Position numbers and translations under genes: made by a program
Notes under the pieces: model-generated
The model's input: only the letters and a program-made list of their open reading frames with translations
What the model was told of the DNA's origin: nothing
Databases searched by the model: none
Shown here: positions 21,905 through 30,977 of the stretch, in pieces
How the letters are laid out: every line of letters begins with the position of its first letter
How positions within the stretch are numbered: position 1 is the first letter of the stretch
Assembly: GCF_014192415.1 (NCBI RefSeq)
Contig: NZ_JACHXY010000002.1
Coordinates: forward strand, 682,001 to 746,000
Source of the DNA: Microbacterium proteolyticum
GTDB taxonomy: Bacteria; Actinomycetota; Actinomycetes; Actinomycetales; Microbacteriaceae
Reading direction: 5' to 3'
Length of the DNA stretch: 64,000 bases

Positions 21905-23124
21905 TACGTGTTGCCAAGGGCGTACATGTTGTAGATCCACCACCACTGCCCGACCAGGGCGAGGGCGAGCATCCCGAGACGCCACGGCAACGATCGCGGC
22001 ACCGCGAGAGCGCCGAAGAGTGGCGACGCCGGCACGAGCAATCGGAAGACGCTGGACTGCGGGAAGAACACCAGCAAGAGGTAGATGAGATAGCTCGCCG
22101 ACCAGAGGCGCACCTCGATCCCGAGCTTCTTCACCTGCGGCAGCAACAGCAGACCCGCCGCGACGGCGATGACCAGGAGAAAGAGGAAGATGTAGCCCGT
22201 CTCGGGCCCGAGGCCCCACTGGGTGAACCAGAACCCCGCGGCCTGGACCCACCCGTCGACCGGCACGAACCCGCTCTCACCGCCGAGCCAGTTGCGCCGC
22301 CAGGCGAGTTCGGTGGCGAGGTAGGCGCCCGGGTCGCCGGTCACGACAGCGGCGATCCACTGCCATGAGAACCCCACGAGGGTGGCGAGAGCGCCCAGCG
22401 ACACGATGTGCACCACGTCACGCGTGGGGAGTGTCTCGCGGCGTCGGCGAAGGAAACGATGGATGCCGTAGAGCCCGAGGAAGAGCGCGAAGGCCAGGAT
22501 GCCGGGGCGGGTGAAGCCCATCGCCGGCACCAGGAGGTACAACCAGCCCCACCGACGTTGCTGGACGCACCGGATCGACAGGAACAGGAAGAAGAGGAAG
22601 AGCGTCTCGGCGTACCCGACCTGGAACAGCGCGGCGAGCGGGCCGCACGAGAAGAGCACGACCGCCCACATGGCGGCATCCGCTCCGATGCGTTCCCGCA
22701 GCATCGCGTGCAGCACGACGCACGCCCCGTAGCCCGCGACGAGCGAGACCATGACGGCGCCCGCGCCCCACGACCCGAAGAAGAATCCCAGGCCAGCCGA
22801 GAGATAGGCGTACAGCGGCATGAACGCCCACGCGTTCTCGGCGATGTGCCCCGCTTCGGCCAGCGGCAGCTGCGAGGGGTACCCCGACACCGCCACCGTC
22901 CAGTACCACTGCGCGTCCCAGCCGATGGCGAGATCCGACAGCGAGGGGGCGATCCCGAATCGCGACCCCTCGGTCGACAGCGACGCCGCGAACAGGAGGA
23001 ACGCCGTCGTGATGAGACGTGCGACCACGTAGACGATGGCGATCCGCGCCGCGACGGGGAGTCGCGTCCACGCGTTCGCGGTGGTGGTGACGGCTGCGGG
23101 AGCGGTCACGACGCGCTCAGCCAC
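21889..23124 (-). CDS. Polyprenyl-phosphate-dependent mannosyltransferase-like membrane protein (PIG-V type)
   Basis: A 411-residue integral membrane protein with about ten helices. The first large loop holds WDAQWYWTVAVSGYP, the acidic/aromatic motif of GPI mannosyltransferase 2 (PIG-V)-like enzymes and of actinobacterial PimE-type mannosyltransferases. A further conserved block is GYAETLFLFFLFLS. It probably transfers mannose from polyprenyl-phosphomannose to a lipid acceptor outside the membrane. The last codons (YWQIP) come from the attR core. Two starts are possible: GTG at 23124 or GTG at 23109, which forms a GTGA overlap with the dapE stop. Confidence 0.85.
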   Translation of the reverse strand: MAERVVTAPAAVTTTANAWTRLPVAARIAIVYVVARLITTAFLLFAASLSTEGSRFGIAPSLSDLAIGWDAQWYWTVAVSGYPSQLPLAEAGHIAENAWAFMPLYAYLSAGLGFFFGSWGAGAVMVSLVAGYGACVVLHAMLRERIGADAAMWAVVLFSCGPLAALFQVGYAETLFLFFLFLSIRCVQQRRWGWLYLLVPAMGFTRPGILAFALFLGLYGIHRFLRRRRETLPTRDVVHIVSLGALATLVGFSWQWIAAVVTGDPGAYLATELAWRRNWLGGESGFVPVDGWVQAAGFWFTQWGLGPETGYIFLFLLVIAVAAGLLLLPQVKKLGIEVRLWSASYLIYLLLVFFPQSSVFRLLVPASPLFGALAVPRSLPWRLGMLALALVGQWWWIYNMYALGNTYWQIP

Positions 23125-24194
23125 GCGCGGAGTCCGCGCTCGACCGCGTCGATCTGGGCGACGGGCACGCGCTCCTCGTCGTGGTGCGCGAGGTGCGGAT
23201 CACCGGGGCCGTAGTTCACCGCCGGGATGCCGAGCGCCGAGAATCGCGCCACGTCGGTCCAGCCGTACTTGGGTGTGGGCGTGGCGCCGACGGCATCCAC
23301 GAATTCTTTCGCGAGAGGCGCGTCGAGCCCCGGGCGCGCCCCCTCGGCGATGTCGACGATATCGACCTCGAAACCGGTGAACACATCGCGGACGACGCGT
23401 GCGGCGCCCTCGGCGTCGCGGCTGGGGGCGAAGCGGTAGTTGACCTCCACCTCGCAGGCGTCGGGGATGACATTGCCCGCGACACCGCCCGAGATGCGCA
23501 CGGCGTTGAGTCCTTCGCGGTAGACGAGTCCCTCGACCTCGATCTCGCGGGCCCGGTACTCGGCCAGGCGGGCGAGGATGGGGGCGGCCTTGTGGATCGC
23601 GTTCTCGCCGATCCAGGAACGGGCGCTGTGCGCCCGCACGCCGTCGGTGCGGATGAGGGCGCGGAGCGTGCCGTTGCAGCCCCCCTCGACCTCGCCGTTG
23701 CTCGGCTCACCGAGGATCGCGAAGTCGCCCTCGAACAGGTCGGGGCGGTTGCGCGACAGACGCCCGAGACCGTTGAGCGTGGAGTCGACCTCTTCGTGGT
23801 CGTACCACATCCACGTGATGTCGACCGCGGGGTCGGTGAGTTCCGCGGCGAGCTTGAGCTGCACCGCGACGCCGGCCTTCATGTCGACGGTGCCGCGACC
23901 CCAGAGGAACGCCTGTCCGTCGATCTCCCGGTCCTCGACGGGCAGGTTGCGGTTGATCGGGACCGTGTCGATGTGCCCGGCGATGACCACGCGTCGGCTG
24001 CGGCCGAGCGAGGTGCGCGCGACGATCGTGTCGCCGTCGCGGATGACCTCGAGGTGGTCGTAGGCGGAGACGGCGGCCTCGATGGCATCCGCGAGAGGAG
24101 TCTCGTCATCGGACACGCTGGGGATGTCGCAGATCGCCCGGGTGAGGTCGACGGACGAGGCGGTGAGGTCGAGCGCGGGCATGCCCCCGATCAT
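23106..24194 (-). CDS. dapE: Succinyl-diaminopimelate desuccinylase
   Basis: An M20-family zinc amidohydrolase of 362 residues (or 358 from the second Met) that releases LL-diaminopimelate from its N-succinyl form in lysine and cell-wall synthesis. Metal and catalytic residues are visible: His in AGHIDTVP, Asp in GRGTVDMKAG, the Glu pair in YDHEEVDS, Glu in LGEPSNGEVEGGCNG, and a late His in PHLAHHDEERV. GCNGTLRA and TDVARFSALGIPAVNYGPG are typical of actinobacterial DapE. Divergent from dapD across 32 bp. Confidence 0.95.
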   Translation of the reverse strand: MIGGMPALDLTASSVDLTRAICDIPSVSDDETPLADAIEAAVSAYDHLEVIRDGDTIVARTSLGRSRRVVIAGHIDTVPINRNLPVEDREIDGQAFLWGRGTVDMKAGVAVQLKLAAELTDPAVDITWMWYDHEEVDSTLNGLGRLSRNRPDLFEGDFAILGEPSNGEVEGGCNGTLRALIRTDGVRAHSARSWIGENAIHKAAPILARLAEYRAREIEVEGLVYREGLNAVRISGGVAGNVIPDACEVEVNYRFAPSRDAEGAARVVRDVFTGFEVDIVDIAEGARPGLDAPLAKEFVDAVGATPTPKYGWTDVARFSALGIPAVNYGPGDPHLAHHDEERVPVAQIDAVERGLRAWLSAS

Positions 24195-24226
24195 TTCACA
24201 CGCGCCCGCGCCGGTAGCCTGAAGGG

Positions 24227-25147
24227 GTGAGCAACGAACGACGCATCAGCGCTGCCGGCCTCTCTACGCGGACCCTCGACGGAACGGTGCTCGACGCCTG
24301 GTTCCCGCGTCCGGTCCTCGGCTCCTCCCCCGATCTGCATGCCGAGCAGACCGCCCTCGAGGCCTCGGCCGGTCCTGACGAGCGGCGCGGTGTCGTGGTC
24401 GAGACGGTGGCGCTCACGGTCGACGCCGACGCGGCGCCCAGCTCGACCGTCGACGCCTACCTTCGTCTGCACGCGCTGTCGCACCTGCTCGTGCGCCCCA
24501 ACGAGATCAACCTCGACGGCATCTTCGGACACCTCCCCAACGTCGCGTGGACCAACGCCGGGCCCGTGCACCCCGACGATGCGGCGCGGCTGCTCCCGCA
24601 GCTGAAGCGCCACGGCATCCAGCTGCAGGGTCTCGACAAGTTCCCCCGGCTGACCGACTACGTGCTGCCCGCCGGGGTGCGCATCGCCGACGCGTCGCGC
24701 GTGCGCCTGGGTGCGCACCTCTCCCCCGGTACGACGGTGATGCACGAGGGCTTCGTCAACTTCAACGCCGGCACGCTCGGTTCCTCGATGATCGAGGGTC
24801 GCGTCTCGCAGGGCGTCGTCATCGGCGACGGTACCGACATCGGCGGCGGCGCGTCGATCATGGGCACGCTGTCGGGCGGCGGCACCCACCGCGTTTCGAT
24901 CGGTGCGCGGACGCTCCTCGGTGCGAACGCGGGCATCGGCATCTCCCTCGGCGACGACTGCGTGGTGGAGGCAGGGCTCTACGTCACCGCCGGTACGAAG
25001 GTGAAGGTCGGCGACGACACGCTCAAGGCCGGCGAGCTGTCGGGCCGCGACGGCATCCTGTTCCGTCGCAACTCGCTGACCGGCGCCGTCGAGGCGTCGG
25101 CGCGCGCCGGTGTCGGCGTCACGCTGAACGAGGCGCTCCACGCCTGA
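24227..25147 (+). CDS. dapD: Tetrahydrodipicolinate N-succinyltransferase
   Basis: A 306-residue enzyme that succinylates tetrahydrodipicolinate using succinyl-CoA. The central part has the left-handed beta-helix hexapeptide repeats (MIEGRVSQGVVIGDGTDIGG, GASIMGTLSGGG, IGARTLLGANAGIGISLGDD). VNFNAGTLGSSMIEGR is the actinobacterial DapD signature. GTG start. It is divergent from dapE, so one short intergenic region serves both steps of the succinylase branch; the aminotransferase (dapC) lies 3 kb away. Confidence 0.96.
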   Translation: MSNERRISAAGLSTRTLDGTVLDAWFPRPVLGSSPDLHAEQTALEASAGPDERRGVVVETVALTVDADAAPSSTVDAYLRLHALSHLLVRPNEINLDGIFGHLPNVAWTNAGPVHPDDAARLLPQLKRHGIQLQGLDKFPRLTDYVLPAGVRIADASRVRLGAHLSPGTTVMHEGFVNFNAGTLGSSMIEGRVSQGVVIGDGTDIGGGASIMGTLSGGGTHRVSIGARTLLGANAGIGISLGDDCVVEAGLYVTAGTKVKVGDDTLKAGELSGRDGILFRRNSLTGAVEASARAGVGVTLNEALHA

Positions 25148-25157
25148 CGCCCCCTCC

Positions 25158-25222
25158 GAGAAACGCCTTCCGCGCGAAGAAACGCCCCGTCACGGCGTTT
25201 CTTCGGGCGGAAGGCGTTTCTC
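25158..25222. repeat. Near-perfect 29-bp inverted repeat, AGAAACG family, copy B
   Basis: Arms at 25158-25186 and 25194-25222 differ at one position and enclose a 7-base loop. Each arm contains two AGAAACGCC words. It sits between the convergent dapD and dimethylargininase genes, so it probably terminates both. Same family as copies A and C. Confidence 0.85.
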
Positions 25223-25240
25223 GCGGACAACGTGCTGCCG

Positions 25241-26002
25241 TCAGTCGCGCAGGCGCACCGACAGGCAGGTGACGCAGCCCTCGAGCTTCTCGAATTCGCT
25301 GACCTCGACCGTGACGACCTCGAGCCCGCGATCGCGATGCGACGCGGCCGTCAGCGGGGCATCCGCCGACATCAGCACCGTGCGCTCGTCGAGCACGACC
25401 ACCGCGGTGCCGTGCTCCTCCGGAACCGCCGCGAAGACGGGAAACAGCGCGGGGTCGTCGACGAGCGGCTCGAACCCGACCACGGTGCCGTCCGGCAGCG
25501 CGGTCACACCCGACTTCAGGTGCAGCACCTTGGCCACGGGGATTTCGCGCACCTCCCAGCCGCGCGGTTCGACGATCTCGCGCAATTGCGCGATGCCCGC
25601 GGCGTTCGACCGCGACGAAGCGCCCACGTAGACCGTGCGACCGACCTTGAGCACGTCTCCGCCGTCGAGTGTCCCGGGTGCGACGATCTCGGCGGTCTCG
25701 ATTCCGGATGCCACGAGCCCGGCACGCACCGTCTCAGCCTCTCCGCGGCGGGAAGCGGCGCCGGCTCGGCACAGCACGGCAAGCTCACCGCACATCACCA
25801 CGGCATCCTCGACGAACACCCCGTCGGGCTGGCCGTCGGCGGGAGCGATCTGCACGATGTCCCAGCCGAGCCTGCGGAAAGCGTCGACGTACGCGTTCCA
25901 TTGCGTGAGCGCGAGATCGGCGTCGACGGGGACCCGATCGAGGTGGGTGAGTTCGCCGTCGGCGAGCAGCGGCGAAGGGCGACGGACGAGCAGTCGTGGC
26001 AT
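25241..26002 (-). CDS. ddaH: Dimethylarginine dimethylaminohydrolase (dimethylargininase)
   Basis: A 253-residue pentein-fold amidinotransferase-family enzyme. Substrate and catalytic motifs are FVEDAVVM (acidic pair), TLDGGDVLKVG, the catalytic His in LHLKSGVT and the nucleophile Cys246 in VTCLSVRL at the C-terminus. It should hydrolyse methylated arginines to citrulline and methylamines; some relatives act on arginine or other guanidino compounds. It stands alone between two inverted-repeat regions. Confidence 0.9.
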   Translation of the reverse strand: MPRLLVRRPSPLLADGELTHLDRVPVDADLALTQWNAYVDAFRRLGWDIVQIAPADGQPDGVFVEDAVVMCGELAVLCRAGAASRRGEAETVRAGLVASGIETAEIVAPGTLDGGDVLKVGRTVYVGASSRSNAAGIAQLREIVEPRGWEVREIPVAKVLHLKSGVTALPDGTVVGFEPLVDDPALFPVFAAVPEEHGTAVVVLDERTVLMSADAPLTAASHRDRGLEVVTVEVSEFEKLEGCVTCLSVRLRD

Positions 26003-26127
26003 GCCCCGACCCTACTGCTCGCCTCGTCGGGCTCGGCCCTCCGTTCACCGGCATCCACCATCCGAGCCCAGACGTCGACATCCGGCATCCGTCATCCCCG
26101 TCCGGCGCCCGGTGCTCGGAACGCGTC

Positions 26128-26192
26128 GACAAACGCACTCCCGTCGAAGAAACAACTCGACGAGGCGTTTCTTCCACGCCGGTGCGTTTCTC
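26128..26192. repeat. Intergenic inverted repeat, AGAAACG family, copy C
   Basis: Left arm 26128-26153 (GACAAACGCACTCCCG...GAAGAAAC) faces right arm 26164-26192 (GGCGTTTCTTCC...GTGCGTTTCTC) with several mismatches. It lies in the 328-bp gap 26003-26330 between ddaH and the citrate synthase terminator. Nothing else is seen in that gap besides the terminator at 26283-26317. Confidence 0.6.
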
Positions 26193-26282
26193 GCACCTAC
26201 CGCGTGACCGCACGATCGCGGCCGGCACACCGCAGCCCCCGCTCAGCACCGGGAACGACGGAACCAGCGCCCGGAACGACGA

Positions 26283-26317
26283 GACGCCCCACCCCTCGCG
26301 TGGAGGGACGGGGCGTC
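26283..26317 (-). terminator. Terminator hairpin of citrate synthase gene
   Basis: GACGCCCC-CCCTC pairs with GAGGG-GGGGCGTC around a 5-base loop, 14 bases beyond the gltA stop. A 2-by-2 internal mismatch interrupts the stem. No strong T-tract, as is usual in actinobacteria. Confidence 0.65.
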
Positions 26318-26330
26318 GTGGCGCGGCGTG

Positions 26331-27629
26331 TCAGCCGATGCCGGGGTAGTTCCGCTCGGCAGCGCCGGTGTACAGCTGCTGCGGGCGACCGATCTTGGTC
26401 TGCGGGTCGGTGATGGCCTCGCGCCACTGGGCGAGCCAGCCGGGGAGGCGCCCGATGGCGAACAGCACCGTGAACATGCGCGTCGGGAAGCCCATCGCCT
26501 TGTAGATCACGCCGGTGTAGAAGTCGACGTTCGGGTACAGACGACGCTCCTTGAAGTAGTCGTCTTCGAGGGCGATCTGCTCGAGCTCCTTGGCGAGGTC
26601 GAGGAGCGGGTCGCTGACGCCGAGGGCCTCGAGCACCTCATCTGCCGCACCCTTGACGAGCTTCGCGCGCGGGTCGTAGTTCTTGTAGACCCGGTGGCCG
26701 AATCCCATGAGCTTGACGCCTGCTTCTTTGTTCTTCACCCGCTCGACGAAGCGTTCGACGCTCTCGCCGGAATCGCGCATGCGTCCGAGCATCTGCAGCA
26801 CGGCCTCGTTCGCTCCGCCGTGCAGAGGACCGGAGAGGGCCTGGATGCCGGCGGAGATCGACGCGAACTGGTTGGCGCCGGTGGAGCCCACCAGGCGGAC
26901 GGTCGAGGTGGAGGCGTTCTGCTCGTGGTCCTCGTGCAGCATCAGAAGCAGATCGAGGGCCTTCGTCATGACGGGGTTGATCTCGTACGGCTCGCTCATG
27001 ACGCCGAAGTTGAGCTTGAGGAAGTTGTCGACGAAGCCCATCGAGTTATCGGGGTAGAGGAACGCCTGCCCGATGCTCTTCTTGTGCGCGTACGCCGCGA
27101 TCACCGGAAGCTTGGCGAGCATACGTACCGTATTGAGCTCGACGTGCTCGGGGTTGTGCGGGTCGGACTCCGACTCGTAATACGTCGACAGAGCAGCCGT
27201 CGCCGCCGACAGCACCGACATGGGGTGCGCGGTCGGCGGAAGCGACGAGAACAAGCTCTTCAGGTCTTCGTGCAGCAGTGTGTGACGACGGATGCGCTCG
27301 TCGAACGACGCCAGCTCGGACGCCGAGGGGAGCTCTCCGTAGATGAGCAGCCACGCCACCTCGAGGTAGGTGCTGTTCTTCGCGAGCTGCTCGATCGGAT
27401 ACCCGCGGTACCGCAGGATGCCCTGGTCGCCGTCGATGTACGTGATGTCGGACTTCGTCGAGGCGGTGTTGACGAACCCGTAATCGAGCGCCGTATGACC
27501 GGTCTGCTTGGTCAGCGACGCCATGTCGATGCTCGGTACACCGTCGGTACCTCGCAGCACCGGGAATTCGGCGGTGGTACCCCCCACCGTGAGGGTGGCC
27601 TTGTCGTGCTGCGTACCCGCGTAGCTCAC
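26331..27629 (-). CDS. gltA: Citrate synthase
   Basis: A 432-residue type II (hexameric) citrate synthase of the TCA cycle. Catalytic residues are in GPLHGGANEA (His), GFGHRVYKNYDPR (His) and NVDFYTGVIY (Asp). I chose the GTG at 27629, which is preceded by AAGGAGG, giving MSYAGTQHDKATLTVGG and the standard length; the frame is open for another 65 codons upstream but without family similarity. The upstream gap 27630-27903 holds no gene and probably the promoter, with an untranslated leader. Confidence 0.97.
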   Translation of the reverse strand: MSYAGTQHDKATLTVGGTTAEFPVLRGTDGVPSIDMASLTKQTGHTALDYGFVNTASTKSDITYIDGDQGILRYRGYPIEQLAKNSTYLEVAWLLIYGELPSASELASFDERIRRHTLLHEDLKSLFSSLPPTAHPMSVLSAATAALSTYYESESDPHNPEHVELNTVRMLAKLPVIAAYAHKKSIGQAFLYPDNSMGFVDNFLKLNFGVMSEPYEINPVMTKALDLLLMLHEDHEQNASTSTVRLVGSTGANQFASISAGIQALSGPLHGGANEAVLQMLGRMRDSGESVERFVERVKNKEAGVKLMGFGHRVYKNYDPRAKLVKGAADEVLEALGVSDPLLDLAKELEQIALEDDYFKERRLYPNVDFYTGVIYKAMGFPTRMFTVLFAIGRLPGWLAQWREAITDPQTKIGRPQQLYTGAAERNYPGIG

Positions 27630-27903
27630 CGCGCCTCCTTGCGATTTCTGGTCGCCCGTGTGGTCGATAGCGGGGTCCTGGGGCTCCCGCGTCACGTCGA
27701 CCGGTGGATGCCACGGGTGTGTCATCCGGGTCGGCACGCGCACGGATGGTGACCCGGGCACAGTGCTTTTACAGCCTAGTAGGCACGCCGACGTACAGAC
27801 GACACCGCCAAAGGATGTCCCCATCGAATGGAGGGATCCTCCTGAGAACCTCGCGTGGCGCGCCGGGCGAACCGCCTCAGCGAGCCCGCGGCGATGCGCG
27901 GGA

Positions 27904-29007
27904 CTACGCCCGGAGCCGCTCCGCCGCCGCTGCGATCCGCTCGTCGGTCGCCGTGAGCGAGAACCGCACGTGGTTCGGAAAGTGCTCCCCGTAGAAGTGC
28001 CCCGGTCCGACCAGGATGCCGAGATCGGCCAGGCGGTCCACGCTCTCCCACGCGTCGCGCCCCTCCGTCGCCCACAGGTAGAGGCCGCCCTCGCTCCGGT
28101 CGATGGTGAAGCCGGCCGCTTCGACCGCAGGCTTGAGCAGGGCGCGACGGCGGGCGTACAGCGCGCGCTGCGCGGCCACGTGCGCGTCGTCGCCGAGAGC
28201 GACGGTCATCGCCCGCTGAACGGGAGCGGGCGGCATCAGCCCGAGGTGCTTTCGCCCTGTCAGCAGTCGCGCCACGAGCGCCGGGTCTCCGGCGAGGAAC
28301 GCCGCGCGGTACCCGGCGAGGTTCGACTGCTTGCTGAGCGAGTACACCGACAGCACGCCGGCCAGGTCGTCGCCCACCACGGCCGGGTCGAGCACGCTGG
28401 GCACGCGTTCGGTGTCCCACGGCGCGTCCCACCCGAGCTCGGCGTAGCACTCGTCGGATGCCAGGACGGCGCCGATCTCGCGCGCCCGCGCCACGGCATC
28501 CTGAAGTTCATCGACCGAGAGCACGCGTCCGTCGGGATTGCCGGGCGAGTTGATCCAGACGAGCTTCGCCGCGGCGGGCCACTCGGCCGGGTCATCGGAT
28601 GCCACGGCCTCGGCGCCCACGAGACGGGCACCGACCTCGTAGGTCGGGTACGCGGCGCGGGGGTGGACGACGACGTCACCGGGGCCGAGATTCAACAGGA
28701 GGGGCAGCAGTGCCACGAGCTCTTTCGAGCCGACTGTGGGAAGAACGTTCGCGGCTTCGAGACCGGGGACGCCGCGGCGGCGGTGATACCACTCGGCTAT
28801 CGCCTCGCGGAGCGCCGGGGTGCCGGCGGTCTGCGGGTACGAATGAGCGTCGGTCGCGTCGGCGAGAGCTGCAGCCACGACGGCCGGCGTCGGGTCGACC
28901 GGGGAGCCGATCGAGAGATCGACGATGCCGTCGGGGTGTAGTCGAGCGCGCTCCGCATAGGGCGCGACCGCATCCCAGGGGTAATCCGCGAGGTCGGCGA
29001 CGCCCAC
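27904..29007 (-). CDS. dapC: N-succinyldiaminopimelate aminotransferase
   Basis: A 367-residue fold-type I PLP aminotransferase of the actinobacterial DapC family. Visible blocks are SIGSPVDPTP, the PLP-binding YSLSKQSNLAGYRAAFLAG with the Schiff-base Lys, NSPGNPDG and VRFSLTATDERI. It converts N-succinyl-2-amino-6-ketopimelate to N-succinyl-LL-diaminopimelate using glutamate. The GTG start is three bases after the ferredoxin stop, so fdxA-dapC is an operon, a conserved actinobacterial arrangement. Confidence 0.95.
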   Translation of the reverse strand: MGVADLADYPWDAVAPYAERARLHPDGIVDLSIGSPVDPTPAVVAAALADATDAHSYPQTAGTPALREAIAEWYHRRRGVPGLEAANVLPTVGSKELVALLPLLLNLGPGDVVVHPRAAYPTYEVGARLVGAEAVASDDPAEWPAAAKLVWINSPGNPDGRVLSVDELQDAVARAREIGAVLASDECYAELGWDAPWDTERVPSVLDPAVVGDDLAGVLSVYSLSKQSNLAGYRAAFLAGDPALVARLLTGRKHLGLMPPAPVQRAMTVALGDDAHVAAQRALYARRRALLKPAVEAAGFTIDRSEGGLYLWATEGRDAWESVDRLADLGILVGPGHFYGEHFPNHVRFSLTATDERIAAAAERLRA

Positions 29008-29010
29008 GGC

Positions 29011-29331
29011 TCAGTGGCTCTGCGGGGGCAGCTGCGAGATGACCGGGTGATCCTTGGCGATCACGCCGACCTTGGCGGCTCCACCGGGCGAGCCGATGTC
29101 GTCGAAGAACTCGACGTTGGCCTTGTAGTAGTCGGACCATTCCTCGGGCAGGTCGTCTTCGTAGTAGATCGCCTCGACGGGGCAGACCGGCTCGCACGCA
29201 CCGCAGTCGACGCATTCGTCGGGGTGGATGTAGAGCGATCGTTCACCCTCGTAGATGCAGTCGACGGGGCACTCGTCGATGCAGGCGCGGTCCTTCACAT
29301 CGACACACGGGAGGGCGATCACGTAAGTCAC
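29011..29331 (-). CDS. fdxA: Seven-iron (3Fe-4S/4Fe-4S) ferredoxin
   Basis: A 106-residue electron carrier. The first cluster ligands lie in [21 protein letters not shown] and the second set in [12 protein letters not shown], matching FdxA-type ferredoxins with one 3Fe-4S and one 4Fe-4S cluster. The conserved C-terminal extension ends [12 protein letters not shown]. First gene of a pair with dapC. Confidence 0.96.
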   Translation of the reverse strand: MTYVIALPCVDVKDRACIDECPVDCIYEGERSLYIHPDECVDCGACEPVCPVEAIYYEDDLPEEWSDYYKANVEFFDDIGSPGGAAKVGVIAKDHPVISQLPPQSH

Positions 29332-29383
29332 GCCCCCAGTCTAAGCGCGCTCGGGAGCTCGACTCCGCAGCGAGACCGGGGTC

Positions 29384-29782
29384 CTAAGATTCGGCGGGAC
29401 GTTGAGCGGCGCGCAGCTTCGAGAAGTCGGGCCACATGGCCACGAGGACCATGAGCGCCGGACCCACGACCGTCCACACCAACGGGACCCACTCGGTGCC
29501 GACCGTCGGGGCCGAGACGATCGCGGAGCCCCCGGGGCCTACCTGCGAGAAGAGATAGGTCGCCGCGGTGATCCCGAGGCCCCCCGCGAGGGCGTTCACC
29601 CGATCACCGGTGAGGGTGCGAAGCGCGACCAGGAGCGCAGCGCTCCCGACGGTGGCCAGGACCAACCCGACCGGGACCGGCCCGACGAGGAACGCCTGGC
29701 CGACGGTTCCCGCCGTGCCGTAGAACGCGCCGATGAAGAAGGCGACCGCCCACCCGATGACGCGCAGAATCGTGGAACTCAC
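29384..29782 (-). CDS. Small four-helix membrane protein (DUF6113-like)
   Basis: A 132-residue membrane protein with four predicted helices (about 5-25, 32-55, 65-85 and 100-118) and a short charged tail. Similar proteins are found beside fdxA-dapC in many actinobacteria and are named DUF6113; the family assignment is from memory of that context. Function unknown. It is 52 bp upstream of fdxA and on the same strand, so may be co-transcribed. Confidence 0.75.
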   Translation of the reverse strand: MSSTILRVIGWAVAFFIGAFYGTAGTVGQAFLVGPVPVGLVLATVGSAALLVALRTLTGDRVNALAGGLGITAATYLFSQVGPGGSAIVSAPTVGTEWVPLVWTVVGPALMVLVAMWPDFSKLRAAQRPAES

Positions 29783-29872
29783 CGCGTCAGTCTAGGAGCG
29801 GGCGTCGATGGTGAGGCTGGGAACAGGAATCGCCGGCGAGGTCGCCTCTCCACCTCGCAGCGGTCCACGGAC

Positions 29873-30187
29873 TCATACGGCCCAGCCCCACAGCCGCAGA
29901 AGCGCCGCCGTCACCGCCGCGCCCGCGACAACAACGAGGAACGGCGCTCGCGCCCACAGCAGCAGGGCCGCCACCGCCACGGCGGGGAGTCGCGCGTCCA
30001 CGACGATCGCCGGACCGGCCGCGACGGTCTGCACCATCACGAGCGCAGCCAGCAGCGCCACGGTGAGGAGGTCGGCGATGCGCGCCGGGCGCGGGGCATC
30101 GAGCCACCGCGCGGGGAGCAGATACCCCACCGCCTTCAGCGCGACACAGATGATGGATGCCACGAGCACCGCGGTCCACAGGGTCAT
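29873..30187 (-). CDS. azlD: AzlD-family branched-chain amino acid exporter subunit
   Basis: A 104-residue membrane protein with about four helices, of standard AzlD length. It starts MTLWTAVLVASIICVALKAV and has the conserved GYLLPARWL block. With AzlC it exports branched-chain amino acids or analogues such as 4-azaleucine. Its ATG overlaps the azlC stop by 4 bp (30184-30187). The frame is open upstream inside azlC, but the start given leaves azlC intact. Confidence 0.92.
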   Translation of the reverse strand: MTLWTAVLVASIICVALKAVGYLLPARWLDAPRPARIADLLTVALLAALVMVQTVAAGPAIVVDARLPAVAVAALLLWARAPFLVVVAGAAVTAALLRLWGWAV

Positions 30188-30912
30188 GGCATCCCCGTCT
30201 CTTCCGCCGTCGCACCCGGCGCGGGCGACGGTGAACGCGGGTCGAACAGTCCCACCGCCACGGCCACGCCGGCGGCGGCGATGACGGGGATGCCGGGCAT
30301 GAGCCACGGCGTGAGGAGTGCCGCGACCACCGCGGCACCGGCGGCGACAGCGAGGGGCTGGCGCCCGCGCAGCCGTGGCCACAGCAGCGCGAGGAAGGCC
30401 GCCGCCGCGGCGGCGTCGAGGCCGTAGGTGCGGGGGTCGCCCAGCACGTCACCCAGCAGGGCACCGACCAGCGTCGACACGTTCCATCCCAGCCAGATGG
30501 CGATGCCGGTGACCCAGAAGCCGCTCTGGCGTGCTCGCGGGGTGCTCTGCGACAGTCCGACAGCGACGGACTCGTCGATGGTGAACTGCATCGCGGCGGC
30601 CTTGCGCCAGAACCCGCCGGCGATGACCGGGGCCATCCGCATCGCGTAGGCGGCGTTGCGCACGCCGAGCAGAGCGGCCGACGCGATGGCCGCCGGGGCG
30701 GCGGCGAGTCCCCCGGCCGCGATGACGCCCACGAAGGCGAACTGCGACCCTCCGGTGAACATCAGCAGACTCAGCACGCACGTCTGCCAGACGTCGAGAC
30801 CGGATGCCACCGACAGGGCCCCGAAGGAGATGCCGTATGCGCTCGTGGCCAGGGCGACGGCCAGACCCTGTCGGGACGCCACACCCTCGGGTGTTCGGTG
30901 AAACGAACGCAT
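30184..30912 (-). CDS. azlC: AzlC-family branched-chain amino acid exporter subunit
   Basis: A 242-residue inner-membrane protein with about eight helices and the family blocks TSAYGISFGALSVASGLDVWQ, MFTGGSQFAFVG and RNAAYAMRMAP. Partner of AzlD. I prefer the ATG at 30912 (MRSFHRTPEGV); starts at 30918, 30921 and 30948 are in frame too, but the longest would overlap the operator-like palindrome at 30939-30956. Divergent from an XRE/cupin regulator, which is the usual arrangement for azlCD control. Confidence 0.9.
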   Translation of the reverse strand: MRSFHRTPEGVASRQGLAVALATSAYGISFGALSVASGLDVWQTCVLSLLMFTGGSQFAFVGVIAAGGLAAAPAAIASAALLGVRNAAYAMRMAPVIAGGFWRKAAAMQFTIDESVAVGLSQSTPRARQSGFWVTGIAIWLGWNVSTLVGALLGDVLGDPRTYGLDAAAAAAFLALLWPRLRGRQPLAVAAGAAVVAALLTPWLMPGIPVIAAAGVAVAVGLFDPRSPSPAPGATAEETGMP

Positions 30913-30938
30913 GAACATCATCGTGAACGACGACGAGG

Positions 30939-30971
30939 CGTTCGTCAAGTCGAACGATCGGTGAGCATAAT
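30939..30971 (+). promoter_or_regulatory. Operator-like palindrome and -10 element of the XRE/cupin gene
   Basis: CGTTCG-(6)-CGAACG at 30939-30956 is a likely binding site for the regulator. CATAAT at 30966-30971 ends seven bases before the ATG at 30978, so transcription would begin at or next to the start codon, giving a leaderless mRNA. The site lies between the divergent azlCD and regulator genes. Confidence 0.5.
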
Positions 30972-30977
30972 GAACAC

